19,026 bases of DNA from Oscillospiraceae bacterium (GCA_017549325.1 JAFYVA010000061.1:1-19026), one strand, 5' to 3'; shown: positions 6,926-14,425, counted from the first letter of the stretch. The notes: generated from the letters alone by a model not told the origin. Numbers and translations are program-made.

Positions 6926-7672
6926 TTATCCCAATCCCGTCACGGCGGCGAAGATGCCCAGAACTTCGCGGCAGGCGTAACCGGCAGAGAGGTAGAAGGG
7001 GCTCACGCAGCCTGCGGAACGGGGCTGCAGGCCCACCTTGCGGGCAAAGATCTGTCCCCGCAGCTGGTGGAAGTTGTCGCTGGCGATGGCCACATGGGTG
7101 TCCAGACCGTGCTCGGCGATGATCTCGGCGGCGAAGAGGAGATTCTCCCGCGTGTCGAAGGACAGCTCCTCGGCGTACACGCGGTCGGGGTCGATGCCCA
7201 TGGCGATCAGCTCCCGTGCGGCACACCCGCCCTCGGTGACGGGCTCGGTCTTGCTGTCGAGACCGCCTGTGGTAATGACCACCGCCTCGGGATGTGCGGT
7301 GAGATAATCGTAGGCGGCGTTGATGCGGTTTTGCAGCATCAGACTGGGTTTCCCGTCATAGACGCGGCAGCCCAGCAAAATGACGGTGTCGGGCGCATCC
7401 TCGCCCTGTACGGGTCTGTCGGCGGCGGCCACGGACATCAGCACCAGCATCGTCAGCACGGTGGCAAAGCCCAGCGCAAAAACGGTGATGGCGGTGACTT
7501 TGAGGCGGCGGGGGAACCGCTTCCATAATGAGGGGAAGAAGCACAGCACCGCAAGGATCAGCAGCACGGCGGCGGGCCAGAACATACCGATATGACACAC
7601 GCCGATACCGAGGGGCAGCAGGAAGAACACCGCGCCCAGAAGGCACAGTGCGCCGAGGATAGGTACGATCAT
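6926..7672 (-). CDS. YdcF/SanA-family (DUF218) membrane protein
   Basis: A 248-residue protein with three hydrophobic N-terminal segments (about 1-25, 28-46, 60-85) followed by an extracytoplasmic DUF218 domain. Domain marks: DTVILLGCRVYDGKPSLML, VVITTGGLDSKTE, EGGCAARELIAMGIDPDRVYAEELSFDTRENL (the Ser/Asp-Thr-x-Glu-Asn block) and VAIASDNFHQLRGQIFAR. Homologues such as SanA and ElyC affect envelope barrier or lipid-carrier metabolism, but the activity is not established for this form. Its ATG overlaps the udk stop by four bases (ATGA at 7669-7672), so both are on one transcript. Confidence 0.88.
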   Translation of the reverse strand: MIVPILGALCLLGAVFFLLPLGIGVCHIGMFWPAAVLLILAVLCFFPSLWKRFPRRLKVTAITVFALGFATVLTMLVLMSVAAADRPVQGEDAPDTVILLGCRVYDGKPSLMLQNRINAAYDYLTAHPEAVVITTGGLDSKTEPVTEGGCAARELIAMGIDPDRVYAEELSFDTRENLLFAAEIIAEHGLDTHVAIASDNFHQLRGQIFARKVGLQPRSAGCVSPFYLSAGYACREVLGIFAAVTGLG

Positions 7673-8289
7673 ACTTGATTCTCCGCAATATGATTGGCGA
7701 TGCGCTGGATGATCATGTCCAGCGCCACCACATTTTCTCCGCCCTCCAGAACGACGATATCGGCAAATTTGCGGGAGGGCTCTACAAACTGCTCGTGCAT
7801 GGGCTTGACGGTGGAGAGATACTGGTTCACCACGGAACTAAGGGAGCGGCCCCGCTCCTCCACATCGCGCTGGGCGCGGCGCAGGATGCGCACATCGGCA
7901 TCGGTCTCCACGAAGATCTTGATATCCAGCAAGTCACGCAATGCCTTATCCTGAAACAGCAGGATACCCTCCACGATCACCACGGGAGCGGGGGAGACGG
8001 CGACGGTATCGTCGGTGCGGTTGTGGATGGTGTAGTCGTACACGGGGCAGTGGATGGTCTGGCCATCTTTAAGGCGCTTTAAATCCTCCACCATCCGCTC
8101 CGTCTCAAAGGCGTCGGGATGATCGTAGTTTTGTAAGCACCGCTCCTCGAAGGGGCGATCCTGCCGCTTATAGTAATTATCGTGGTGCACCACGCTGATC
8201 TCGTCGCCAAAACGGTGTGCCAGATGCTCTGTGAGCGTGGTCTTGCCCGAGCCGGTACCGCCGGCGATCCCGATAAAAATGGTGTTCAT
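7669..8289 (-). CDS. udk: Uridine/cytidine kinase
   Basis: A 206-residue nucleoside kinase that phosphorylates uridine and cytidine with ATP or GTP in pyrimidine salvage. Walker A GGTGSGKT at residues 10-17; HHDNYYKRQDRPFEER, the substrate-binding DNYY block; NYDHPDAFETE, diagnostic of Udk; a lid region with RILRRAQRDVEERGRS; and FVEPSRKFADIVV near the end. Length is standard. The ATG has GGGAGG 9 bases before it. It forms an operon with ydcF. Confidence 0.96.
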   Translation of the reverse strand: MNTIFIGIAGGTGSGKTTLTEHLAHRFGDEISVVHHDNYYKRQDRPFEERCLQNYDHPDAFETERMVEDLKRLKDGQTIHCPVYDYTIHNRTDDTVAVSPAPVVIVEGILLFQDKALRDLLDIKIFVETDADVRILRRAQRDVEERGRSLSSVVNQYLSTVKPMHEQFVEPSRKFADIVVLEGGENVVALDMIIQRIANHIAENQV

Positions 8290-8321
8290 AGAGAGATGCC
8301 TCCCATACAGTATTCCCTCAT

Positions 8322-8350
8322 ATTATAGAAAGAAGACTGGTGAAAAGCAA
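8322..8350 (-). promoter_or_regulatory. Sigma-A promoter of udk-ydcF
   Basis: On the minus strand TTGCTT (8345-8350), a 17-base spacer, TATAAT (8322-8327). Confidence 0.8.
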
Positions 8351-8391
8351 GAAAGAGTGTAAAAAAAGCGTGGATTTCCAAGATTTTTCAG

Positions 8392-8420
8392 TTGACGGCA
8401 ACCTTGATTTTAGGTATTAT
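8392..8420 (+). promoter_or_regulatory. Sigma-A promoter of the zinc-ribbon/Big_2 gene
   Basis: TTGACG at 8392-8397, 17 bases, TATTAT at 8415-8420. Transcript leader about 35 bases. Confidence 0.78.
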
Positions 8421-8462
8421 GTAAAGGTACTATGCCATCGTATGTCCATTGGAGGTCAATTC

Positions 8463-9350
8463 ATGAGTTTGTTGAAATGCAGAAAGTGCGGAGAGATGTT
8501 CTCCGATAGCTATAAGTCCTGTCCCTTCTGTGCCGAGGATGAGGAGTATTATAACGGGAAAGTCAAAAAGCGCAATCACCGCCGTATGGAGAAGAAGCAC
8601 AAGGCACCCAGCATCGTGGGTCCCCTGCTGGTGCTGGTGATCGTCCTGATCGTTGCCGTGGCCGTTTGGGCCTTCTTTGGCGATACGGTGAAGGGCTGGT
8701 TCGACGGCCGTCCCGGCTCCGAGCAGGTAACGCCTCAGCCCGGTACCGACGACCAGCAGCAGAGCGGTCAGAATGATCCCGCTCCCGTGAAGAAGCTGAC
8801 GCTGAACAAGACGGTGCTGATGCTGGCTCCCGGCGGCAGCGAGCAGCTGAGCGTCACCGGCGGTACGGAGGGTGAAGAGTATGTCTGGCAGAACAGCGAT
8901 CCTGCCGTGCTGACCGTCAGTGAGGACGGTACCGTTACCGCCGTGGCCGAGGGCAGCGCTGTGGTTACCGTCACCTGCGGTGATGAGAGCGCCGTGTGCG
9001 CCGTAACGGTAAAGGAGCACGTGGAGAGCGATGATCCCGTGGAGAGCGACGATCCCAAGCCCCCCGTCAGCAGCAAGGTTGATCTCAGCAAGATCAACAT
9101 CACGGTGCCGCTGTATGGCACCAGCCTTTCCAAGATCGAGGACGGTAAGTTCGATGTGAGTCTTTCCAAGGGCGAGAGCTTCGGCCTGGAAATCACCGGC
9201 ACCGATGTCAAGCCCGCCTGGTCCGTGGCCAACAGCTCCATCGCCACCGTGGCCAGCGACGGCACCATCAAGGGTATTACCTCCGGCGAGACCACCATCA
9301 CCGCCAAGCTGGGCGATGCGAAGGTGGAGATCGTGGTGCGTGTGAAGTAA
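8463..9350 (+). CDS. Zinc-ribbon, single-pass membrane protein with Big_2 domains
   Basis: A 295-residue protein with three parts. Residues 1-25 form a zinc ribbon (Cys6-x2-Cys9, Cys20-x2-Cys23). A Lys/Arg-rich stretch leads into one membrane helix (about 50-73, GPLLVLVIVLIVAVAVWAFF). The outside part has a Gln/Pro linker, a clear Big_2 (Ig-like) domain (LTLNKTVLMLAPGGSEQLSV to VTVTCGDESAVCAVTV), a duplicated VESDDP linker, and a second, weaker Big_2-like domain ending in ITAKLGDAKVEIVVRVK. The ribbon would lie in the cytoplasm and the Ig folds outside. ATG 8463 is fixed by GGAGGT 7 bases upstream. Monocistronic. Function not recognised; a wall- or ligand-binding role is only inferred from Big_2 domains. 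Confidence 0.85.
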   Translation: MSLLKCRKCGEMFSDSYKSCPFCAEDEEYYNGKVKKRNHRRMEKKHKAPSIVGPLLVLVIVLIVAVAVWAFFGDTVKGWFDGRPGSEQVTPQPGTDDQQQSGQNDPAPVKKLTLNKTVLMLAPGGSEQLSVTGGTEGEEYVWQNSDPAVLTVSEDGTVTAVAEGSAVVTVTCGDESAVCAVTVKEHVESDDPVESDDPKPPVSSKVDLSKINITVPLYGTSLSKIEDGKFDVSLSKGESFGLEITGTDVKPAWSVANSSIATVASDGTIKGITSGETTITAKLGDAKVEIVVRVK

Positions 9351-9370
9351 ACTACATAGTCAGACCCTTT

Positions 9371-9404
9371 CGCAGCGGCATTTGTAAAAATGCCGCTGCG
9401 TTTT
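9371..9404 (+). terminator. Intrinsic terminator after the Big_2 gene
   Basis: CGCAGCGGCATTT (9371-9383), loop GTAA, AAATGCCGCTGCG (9388-9400), then TTTT. A 13-bp perfect stem. Confidence 0.92.
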
Positions 9405-9417
9405 CTCTCCTCTGCGC

Positions 9418-9446
9418 TTGTAAAGGAAACGGGGCTGTGCTATACT
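9418..9446 (+). promoter_or_regulatory. Sigma-A promoter of the ABC exporter operon
   Basis: TTGTAA at 9418-9423, 17 bases, TATACT at 9441-9446. Leader about 30 bases. Confidence 0.75.
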
Positions 9447-9482
9447 GAATCGTCAGAAACCAAGCACAAAGAGGTGAGGACA

Positions 9483-11228
9483 ATGGAGAAGAAGCAAAAG
9501 AGCGTCATGGCCCGCTTTGTATCCTATTTCAGGCCGCACTGGAAGCTCTTTACACTGGATATGATCTGCGCGGTGCTGATTGCCATGGTGGATATCATTT
9601 TCCCCATCGTCTCCCGTGAGGCTATGAACCGCTGGCTGCCGCAGCAGGAGTACCGCGTGTTTTTTATCGTCATGGGCATCATGACGCTGGCCTTTTTGCT
9701 GCGCGCGGGTCTGTACTATATCGTCAGCTTCTGGGGTCACACCTTCGGCATCCGCGTGGAGGCCGACATTCGCCGCGACCTGTACCACCATATGCAGACG
9801 CTGGGCTTTGATTTCTACGATCGCAACCGCACGGGACAGCTGATGAGCCGATTGACCACGGATCTGTTCGAGGTGACGGAGCTGGCACACCACGGCCCGG
9901 AGGACCTTCTCATCTCCTTCGTCACCATCATCGGCGCACTGGCGGTGATGTTCACCATCGAGTGGCGTATGTCTCTCATCGTGCTGATTATCATCCCCCT
10001 GTTCGTTCTTTTGCTGATCCTGCGGCGCAACGGTATGTCCCGCGCCTCTCACATCGCCAAGCAGCGCACCGGCACCATCAACGCCGAGATCGAGTCGGGC
10101 CTCAGCGGCATCCGCACCACCAAGGCCTTTGCCAACGAGTCTATTCAGCAGGCCCGCTTCGACGGGGCCAACGAGCAGTTCAAGACCGCCAAGCGCGGCT
10201 TCCATCGGGAGATGGGCCGCTTTACCGCCACTATGGAGCTGTTTGTCACCATCCTCAACGTGGCAGTCATCGCCGGAGGTGGCCTCTTCATCATGCAGGG
10301 CACCATGGACTATGTGGATCTGGTGACCTTCGCCCTCTATATCACCACCTTTATTGCACCGGTGCGAAAGCTGGCCAACTTTGCCGAGCTGTTCTCCAGC
10401 GGCGCGGCGGGTCTGCAGCGCTTCTGTGAGCTGATGGACACCGCCCCCACCGTCACCGACGCGCCCCATGCCGCACCGCTGCGGGATGTGCGCGGTGAGA
10501 TCGGCGTGGAGAATGTCCACTTTACCTACGACGGCACCGCCGATGTCCTCCGCGGCGTGGATATCCGCGTGGCAGCAGGGGAGACGGTGGCGATCGTCGG
10601 CTCCTCCGGCGGCGGAAAGTCTACCCTGTGCCAGCTGCTGCCCCGTTTTTACGACGTGCAGTCCGGCCGCATCACGGTGGACGGGCTCGATGTGCGGGAC
10701 GTCACGGTGGAGTCGCTGCGCCGCGCCATCGGCATCGTGCAGCAGGATGTGTTCCTCTTCGCCGACACGGTGCGGGAGAACATCCGCTACGGCCGCCCCG
10801 AGGCCTCCGATGAAGAGGTGGAGGCAGCGGCGAAGAAGGCGGAGATCTATGCCGACATTATGGATATGACCCAGGGCTTCGACACCTATGTCGGCGAGCG
10901 CGGCACGCTCCTCTCGGGTGGACAGAAGCAGCGCGTGGCCATTGCCCGCATCTTCCTGAAAAATCCCCCCATCCTCATTCTCGACGAGGCAACCTCGGCG
11001 CTGGACAGCGTCACCGAGTCCAAGATCCAGCACGCGCTGGACACGCTGGCCGAGGGCCGTACCACGCTGATCATCGCCCACCGCCTCAGCACCATCCGCA
11101 GCGCCAGCCGTATTCTGGTGGTGGAGGACGGCCTCATTGCCGAGATGGGCAGCCACGAAGAACTGATGAATTTGGGCGGCGTGTACGCCACCTTGTATAA
11201 CACGCAGAATTTGGGAGAAACACTATGA
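9483..11228 (+). CDS. ABC exporter half-transporter (TMD-NBD fusion)
   Basis: A 581-residue ABC transporter of the MsbA/BmrA/multidrug-type half-exporter group; two copies would make an ATP-driven exporter. Residues 1 to about 330 are a six-helix membrane domain (helices at LDMICAVLIAMVDIIFPIV, VFFIVMGIMTLAFLLRAGLYYIV, and later pairs) with the coupling-region block GFDFYDRNRTGQLMSRLTTD. The ATPase domain has Walker A GSSGGGKST (about 372), Q-loop IVQQDVFLFADTVREN, signature LSGGQKQRVAIARIF, Walker B ILILDEATSALD and the H-loop IIAHRLST, so it should be active. ATG 9483 follows AAAGAGGTGAGG. Its stop overlaps the DUF896 start (ATGA). No second half-transporter is adjacent, so a homodimer is expected; cargo unknown. 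Confidence 0.94.
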   Translation: MEKKQKSVMARFVSYFRPHWKLFTLDMICAVLIAMVDIIFPIVSREAMNRWLPQQEYRVFFIVMGIMTLAFLLRAGLYYIVSFWGHTFGIRVEADIRRDLYHHMQTLGFDFYDRNRTGQLMSRLTTDLFEVTELAHHGPEDLLISFVTIIGALAVMFTIEWRMSLIVLIIIPLFVLLLILRRNGMSRASHIAKQRTGTINAEIESGLSGIRTTKAFANESIQQARFDGANEQFKTAKRGFHREMGRFTATMELFVTILNVAVIAGGGLFIMQGTMDYVDLVTFALYITTFIAPVRKLANFAELFSSGAAGLQRFCELMDTAPTVTDAPHAAPLRDVRGEIGVENVHFTYDGTADVLRGVDIRVAAGETVAIVGSSGGGKSTLCQLLPRFYDVQSGRITVDGLDVRDVTVESLRRAIGIVQQDVFLFADTVRENIRYGRPEASDEEVEAAAKKAEIYADIMDMTQGFDTYVGERGTLLSGGQKQRVAIARIFLKNPPILILDEATSALDSVTESKIQHALDTLAEGRTTLIIAHRLSTIRSASRILVVEDGLIAEMGSHEELMNLGGVYATLYNTQNLGETL

Positions 11229-11440
11229 ATCAGAAAAAGCTTGACCGCATCAATGAACTGGCCCGCAAGGCCAAGGCCGAGGGTCTCACCGACGAGGAGA
11301 TCCGCGAGCGCGATGTGCTGCGCCGTGAGTATATCAACTCCGTGGTGGGCAACCTCCGCGACACCCTTGAGCACACCTATGTGGTGGACGAGCACGGCAA
11401 CAAGCGCAAGCTGGAGGGAAAGGGCGGAATCAAGTCATGA
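11225..11440 (+). CDS. DUF896 (YnzC-family) small cytosolic protein
   Basis: A 71-residue member of the DUF896/YnzC family, small helical-hairpin proteins widespread in Firmicutes. It has the family signature: NQKKLDRINELARKAKAEGL, then LTDEEIRERDVLRREYI, and an end with VVDEHGNKRKL. The biochemical role is not established; some Bacillus relatives belong to stress regulons. It overlaps the ABC gene by four bases upstream and the XpaC gene by four bases downstream (11437-11440), so all three are translated from one message. Confidence 0.93.
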   Translation: MNQKKLDRINELARKAKAEGLTDEEIRERDVLRREYINSVVGNLRDTLEHTYVVDEHGNKRKLEGKGGIKS

Positions 11441-12657
11441 GCTACCGCTACGAACCCGGGAAGGGTTTCGACCGGAAGAAGCCCGATAACGACATCGGCT
11501 CGTGGGTGTTCATCGGCATCATGTTCATGGTGTTCTGGCCCGTGGGTCTGTTTCTCCTCATTTCCAAGCTGACGGACGAGAAGAAGCCCACCCGGACTGC
11601 CCGCACCGACAGCGCCGAGGCATCTGCCGCGGGACAAAAGGCGGAGCAGACCGCCCCCAAGGGGGAAGTCGGGTCTGCCCCCAAGGCCAAAGCGGCACCG
11701 AAAAAGAAGAAGGTCACTGCCACGCCCCAGTACGGACAGCGGGGCACCCGCATCATGTCCATCGTGGGCATTGTGCTGACGGTGCTGGGCGCACTGGTCG
11801 GCTTGGGCGTACTCAGTGATCTGAGTTTCTATTTCGGCGAGTATGGCGATCTGATGTGGTTTTTGGAGGATCTCTCCCCCTGCCTCGGCCTGCTCTCCGG
11901 CGGTATCGCCCTGCTGCTGGGCGGCCGCAGCATGAAGCGCCGTGCCCGCCGCTTCGCCAAGTACCGCACGGTGACAGGTACGCGCAAGGCCGTGTCCATC
12001 GCCGAGCTGGCCTCCGCCGCCGATGTGCGTATGGCCAAGGCTGAACGGGATCTGGAACTGATGGTGGAGCGCGGCCTGTGGGGCCCTCAGGCCTATGTGG
12101 ACAACGGGCAGGATATGCTCTTCCTCACCGCCGAGGCGGCGCGGGAATACCACGAGATGCGCCACGTCCGCGCCAAACCCCCGCAGGAGACGAAAGCCGC
12201 ACCCGAGACGGAGAGCGACAACGCCTTCCGCATCAGCGCCATTCGCCGCGCCAACGACCGCATTGACGATGCCGCCCTCAGCGCCAAGATCGACCGCCTT
12301 GAGCAGGTGACGGGCCGCATCTTCCGCTTTATTGAGGCCAACCCCGCCGCGGCGGATAAGGCCAACACCTTCCTGAACTACTATCTCCCCACCACCCAGA
12401 AGCTGCTGGACAGCTACGCCGACTTTGAGGAGGCGGGCATCAGCGGCGAGAATCTGGACAAGGCCAAGGAGCGCATCGAGCAGACCATGGACAGCATTAT
12501 CTCCGGCTTTGAGCATCAGTTGGATGAGCTGTACCGCGATGCGGCGCTGGACATCGACAGCGACATCCGCGTCATGGAGACGATGCTCCGCCGCGACACC
12601 GCCTCGGTGGCCGACGACTTCGGTCTCGACGGCGGCACGGCGGTGCAGCGGGAGTGA
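11437..12657 (+). CDS. XpaC-like 5-bromo-4-chloroindolyl phosphate hydrolysis family protein
   Basis: A 406-residue membrane-associated protein. Order: one N-terminal helix (VFIGIMFMVFWPVGLFLLI, about 23-43), a low-complexity Lys/Ala/Pro linker (about 50-95), two further helices (about 107-125 and 147-163), a winged-helix-like stretch (SIAELASAADVRMAKAERDLELMVERG), and an XpaC domain from about 270 with its best-known block FLNYYLPTTQKLLDSYADFE and ETMLRRD near the end. XpaC was named from a phosphatase-like effect in Bacillus and usually stands beside telA; no telA is seen here. The real activity is unknown. Final gene of the exporter-DUF896-XpaC operon. Confidence 0.82.
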   Translation: MSYRYEPGKGFDRKKPDNDIGSWVFIGIMFMVFWPVGLFLLISKLTDEKKPTRTARTDSAEASAAGQKAEQTAPKGEVGSAPKAKAAPKKKKVTATPQYGQRGTRIMSIVGIVLTVLGALVGLGVLSDLSFYFGEYGDLMWFLEDLSPCLGLLSGGIALLLGGRSMKRRARRFAKYRTVTGTRKAVSIAELASAADVRMAKAERDLELMVERGLWGPQAYVDNGQDMLFLTAEAAREYHEMRHVRAKPPQETKAAPETESDNAFRISAIRRANDRIDDAALSAKIDRLEQVTGRIFRFIEANPAAADKANTFLNYYLPTTQKLLDSYADFEEAGISGENLDKAKERIEQTMDSIISGFEHQLDELYRDAALDIDSDIRVMETMLRRDTASVADDFGLDGGTAVQRE

Positions 12658-12670
12658 AAAATTACCAAAC

Positions 12671-12699
12671 GGTAACAGGAATGGTTACAAATGGTTACA
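12671..12699 (+). promoter_or_regulatory. Helically phased GGTTACA repeats
   Basis: ATGGTTACA at 12681-12689 is repeated exactly 10 bases later at 12691-12699, and GGTAACA precedes them at 12671-12677. GGTAAC and GGTTAC are also inverted half-sites. One helical turn between copies, just upstream of a promoter, is the usual look of an activator or cooperative regulator site. Confidence 0.45.
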
Positions 12700-12702
12700 G
12701 TT

Positions 12703-12742
12703 CCGTCAATTACCTTGACGGATGCAATATTTTGGGTATAAT
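12703..12742 (+). promoter_or_regulatory. Sigma-A promoter of KTR gene within an inverted repeat
   Basis: TTGACG at 12715-12720, 16 bases, TATAAT at 12737-12742. The -35 box is the right arm of a perfect inverted repeat CCGTCAA-TTACC-TTGACGG (12703-12721), a candidate operator. Confidence 0.75.
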
Positions 12743-12824
12743 CACATTTGCAAGCGCGCGATTGCACGACTCTTTTAGATCTGCTTCGTTTTAGAACGAA
12801 AGATCAAAAAAGGAGGTGCATTCG

Positions 12825-12998
12825 GTGGAAAAAAGCCAATGGGTTCTCTGCCCCGTGTGCGGCAACAAAACGAGAACGATGGTGCGCGCCGATACGGTGC
12901 TGCAAAACTTTCCGCTGTACTGCCCAAAGTGCAAACAGGAAACCCTTGTGAACGTTCAAAAATTGAATACCTCTGTTATCACAGAGCCTGACGCATAG
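12825..12998 (+). CDS. Cysteine-rich KTR-type zinc-ribbon mini-protein
   Basis: A 57-residue protein with two knuckles, LCPVCGNKTR (Cys9, Cys12) and YCPKCKQETL (Cys33, Cys36), and the invariant tail LNTSVITEPDA. This is the cysteine-rich KTR family, often seen in Firmicutes and in or near Tn916-like elements, where it is sometimes mislabelled a conjugal transfer protein; no transfer genes are present here. Zinc binding is expected from the four Cys; function unknown. The GTG at 12825 is chosen because AGGAGGTG ends 6 bases before it; the GTG at 12816 lies inside that site. It has its own promoter and a strong terminator. Confidence 0.85.
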   Translation: MEKSQWVLCPVCGNKTRTMVRADTVLQNFPLYCPKCKQETLVNVQKLNTSVITEPDA

Positions 12999-13005
12999 AC
13001 GTAGA

Positions 13006-13049
13006 GCCGATAACTTGTAAGATCAAAATCTTGCAGTTATCGGCTTTTT
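13006..13049 (+). terminator. Intrinsic terminator after the KTR gene
   Basis: GCCGATAACT (13006-13015) pairs with AGTTATCGGC (13035-13044); the inner TGTAAGAT/ATCTTGCA extends the stem around a CAAA loop; TTTTT follows. Very stable. Confidence 0.92.
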
Positions 13050-13159
13050 GTTGTCTGTGCGTCTTTTTTTGTGATGGCGGGAGGTGTTCTCTCTTTTGAC
13101 TCGTCCATACGGGCCACTGTTTCACAAATAAAACAAAAATTTTTTTGGAGGAAAAAACA

Positions 13160-14095
13160 ATGAAGAAGATTGTTGCTCTGGTCCTGGCCCTCGTTATGGT
13201 CATGGGTCTGGCCACCGTTGCTTCCGCTGCTGGCGTGAGCAAGAGCACCACCAATGTTGACGTCGAGGGCTGGAAGGTCGTCGACCTGACCACCGGTGAT
13301 GCCTATGAGTTCGATGAGGACGCTGAGATGACCAAGTGGGTCTACTCCAACGTCACCGAGACCGTCAATGATGAGACCACCGTGTACTACGGCGCTACCT
13401 TCTATGGTCCCGTTGCTGACATCGTGGAGACCACTGCTTTTGATGATGGTTACTTTGTCGTCGTCGCTAAGGACTACGCCAATGTCCAGATCGAGACCGG
13501 CAAGGCCGTTGTCTATGCTCGTTATCTGGATCCTATCGCTGATGCCGCTGTGATCGCTGACCTGGATGGCTATGCTTACACCGATATCGTCGTCGAGGCT
13601 TTCATCGACGAGGCTGATGACACCACCAAGTGCGGCGCCGCTCTGGCTGACTACGCCGTTGTCGATGGCGACTTCTACGCTGCTGAGGGCACCACTCTGG
13701 CCGTCTACAAGAACGAGATGGTTCTGATCGGTGATACCGAGATCCCTGCTTACGCTGCTTTCGTTGGTCACGCTTTCTTCGGTGACTCTGCTGGCGACGC
13801 TGCTTGCAAGTGGAATGTGAAGGACAACAAGCTCACTTCCGTGAAGTGCCTGTGCGGTGAGACCTTCGAGGTCGTTCAGAAGATCGCTGGCCTGGCTTCC
13901 GGTACCTATGCTCCCGTTGACATGACTGTTGAGGGTGAGTCCAACTGGGTCGTTCTGGCTCCCACCGCTTCCGCTCCCGCCGCTGGTGAGAAGGTTGAGT
14001 CCGCTCAGACCTTCGACGCTGGTATCGCTATGTACGTCGGTATGTCCGTCATGGCCGCTGCCGGTTCCGCTGTCGTCCTGAAGAAGAAGGACTAA
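13160..14095 (+). CDS. Secreted/surface protein with C-terminal membrane anchor, function unknown
   Basis: A 311-residue protein not recognised by function. A signal peptide (MKKIVALVLALVMVMGLATVASA, cut about 23-25) is followed by an acidic, Val/Thr/Asp-rich beta-type body and a lone Cys-x-Cys block (VKCLCGETFE, about 235). The end is a Pro/Ala-rich spacer, then DAGIAMYVGMSVMAAAGSAVVL and KKKD: a hydrophobic helix with a basic tail, like a wall-sorting signal lacking LPxTG. Codon use is unlike its neighbours: Ala is GCT or GCC with almost no GCG or GCA, and NNT/NNC codons dominate, as in very highly expressed genes. GGAGG lies 8 bases before the ATG in an A/T-rich leader. No convincing -10 box was found; TTGACT at 13096-13101 could be a -35. 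Confidence 0.85.
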   Translation: MKKIVALVLALVMVMGLATVASAAGVSKSTTNVDVEGWKVVDLTTGDAYEFDEDAEMTKWVYSNVTETVNDETTVYYGATFYGPVADIVETTAFDDGYFVVVAKDYANVQIETGKAVVYARYLDPIADAAVIADLDGYAYTDIVVEAFIDEADDTTKCGAALADYAVVDGDFYAAEGTTLAVYKNEMVLIGDTEIPAYAAFVGHAFFGDSAGDAACKWNVKDNKLTSVKCLCGETFEVVQKIAGLASGTYAPVDMTVEGESNWVVLAPTASAPAAGEKVESAQTFDAGIAMYVGMSVMAAAGSAVVLKKKD

Positions 14096-14158
14096 TTTAG
14101 TCTGACTGATTCTGACAAACGATTGACCGAAGTTCTTTGAACTTCTGTTGATACCATA

Positions 14159-14251
14159 GAGCAGGTCCTACATTTCTCCAAAAGAGATTTGTGATGAACG
14201 CGGTTGTTTATGCCTGCTCAACAAAAAAGAGCCCTTCGGGGCTCTTTTTTT
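14159..14251 (+). ncRNA. Candidate structured RNA module 1 (GAGCAGG stem) with terminator
   Basis: GAGCAGG (14159-14165) pairs with CCTGCTC (14213-14219), closing a 47-base interior that contains a TCTC-CAAAA-GAGA hairpin. A terminator hairpin (AGAGCCC/GGGCTCT, 14228-14245) and T-run follow within a few bases. The same closing stem followed by a different terminator recurs at 14567-14674. It could be a free small RNA or the structured 3' end of the 13160-14095 transcript; the upstream promoter is poor (TACCAT or TGATAC without a -35). Confidence 0.35.
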
Positions 14252-14392
14252 CTTGCCTCCCCCTTTGGGGGAGGTGTCATTTGCGAAGCAAATGACGGAG
14301 AGGGCGTTACGAGGTTTCCACAGCCCTCTCAGTCAGCCTTGCGGCTGACAGCTCCCCCGAAGGGGGAGCCAAGAGCCAACAAGGGGGCCTTT
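14219..14392. repeat. Multi-hairpin dispersed repeat, copy 2
   Basis: Second full unit, same orientation as 2-175. Hairpins: terminator (14228-14245); CTCCCCC/GGGGGAG; TCATTTGC/GCAAATGA (14277-14284 with 14288-14295); GAGAGGGC/GCCCTCTC (14298-14305 with 14323-14330); GTCAGCC/GGCTGAC (14332-14338 with 14343-14349); GCTCCCCC/GGGGGAGC (14351-14358 with 14362-14369). The third hairpin differs in sequence from copy 1 yet still pairs fully, so its arms have changed together. Confidence 0.85.
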
Positions 14393-14425
14393 GGCTTGTG
14401 TGCTGCAAGAACTGCGGAAAACCCC

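Noticed and set aside
9453..11156. A 567-residue antisense open frame across the ABC exporter
   Set aside because: It is the shadow of a GC-rich gene whose codon pattern removes stops on the other strand. It has no ribosome site, is rich in His/Gly/Asp, and shows no domain. The same holds for the long antisense frames at 15981-17525, 4467-5618, 5753-6670 and 17539-18804.
12825..12998. Tn916-like conjugative element
   Set aside because: KTR proteins occur in such elements, but no integrase, relaxase, FtsK-like or Tcp genes and no attachment repeats are present here.
13096..13124. Sigma-A promoter for the surface-protein gene
   Set aside because: TTGACT is present, but the hexamers 16-18 bases downstream (TGTTTC, GTTTCA, TTTCAC) do not resemble TATAAT; not called.
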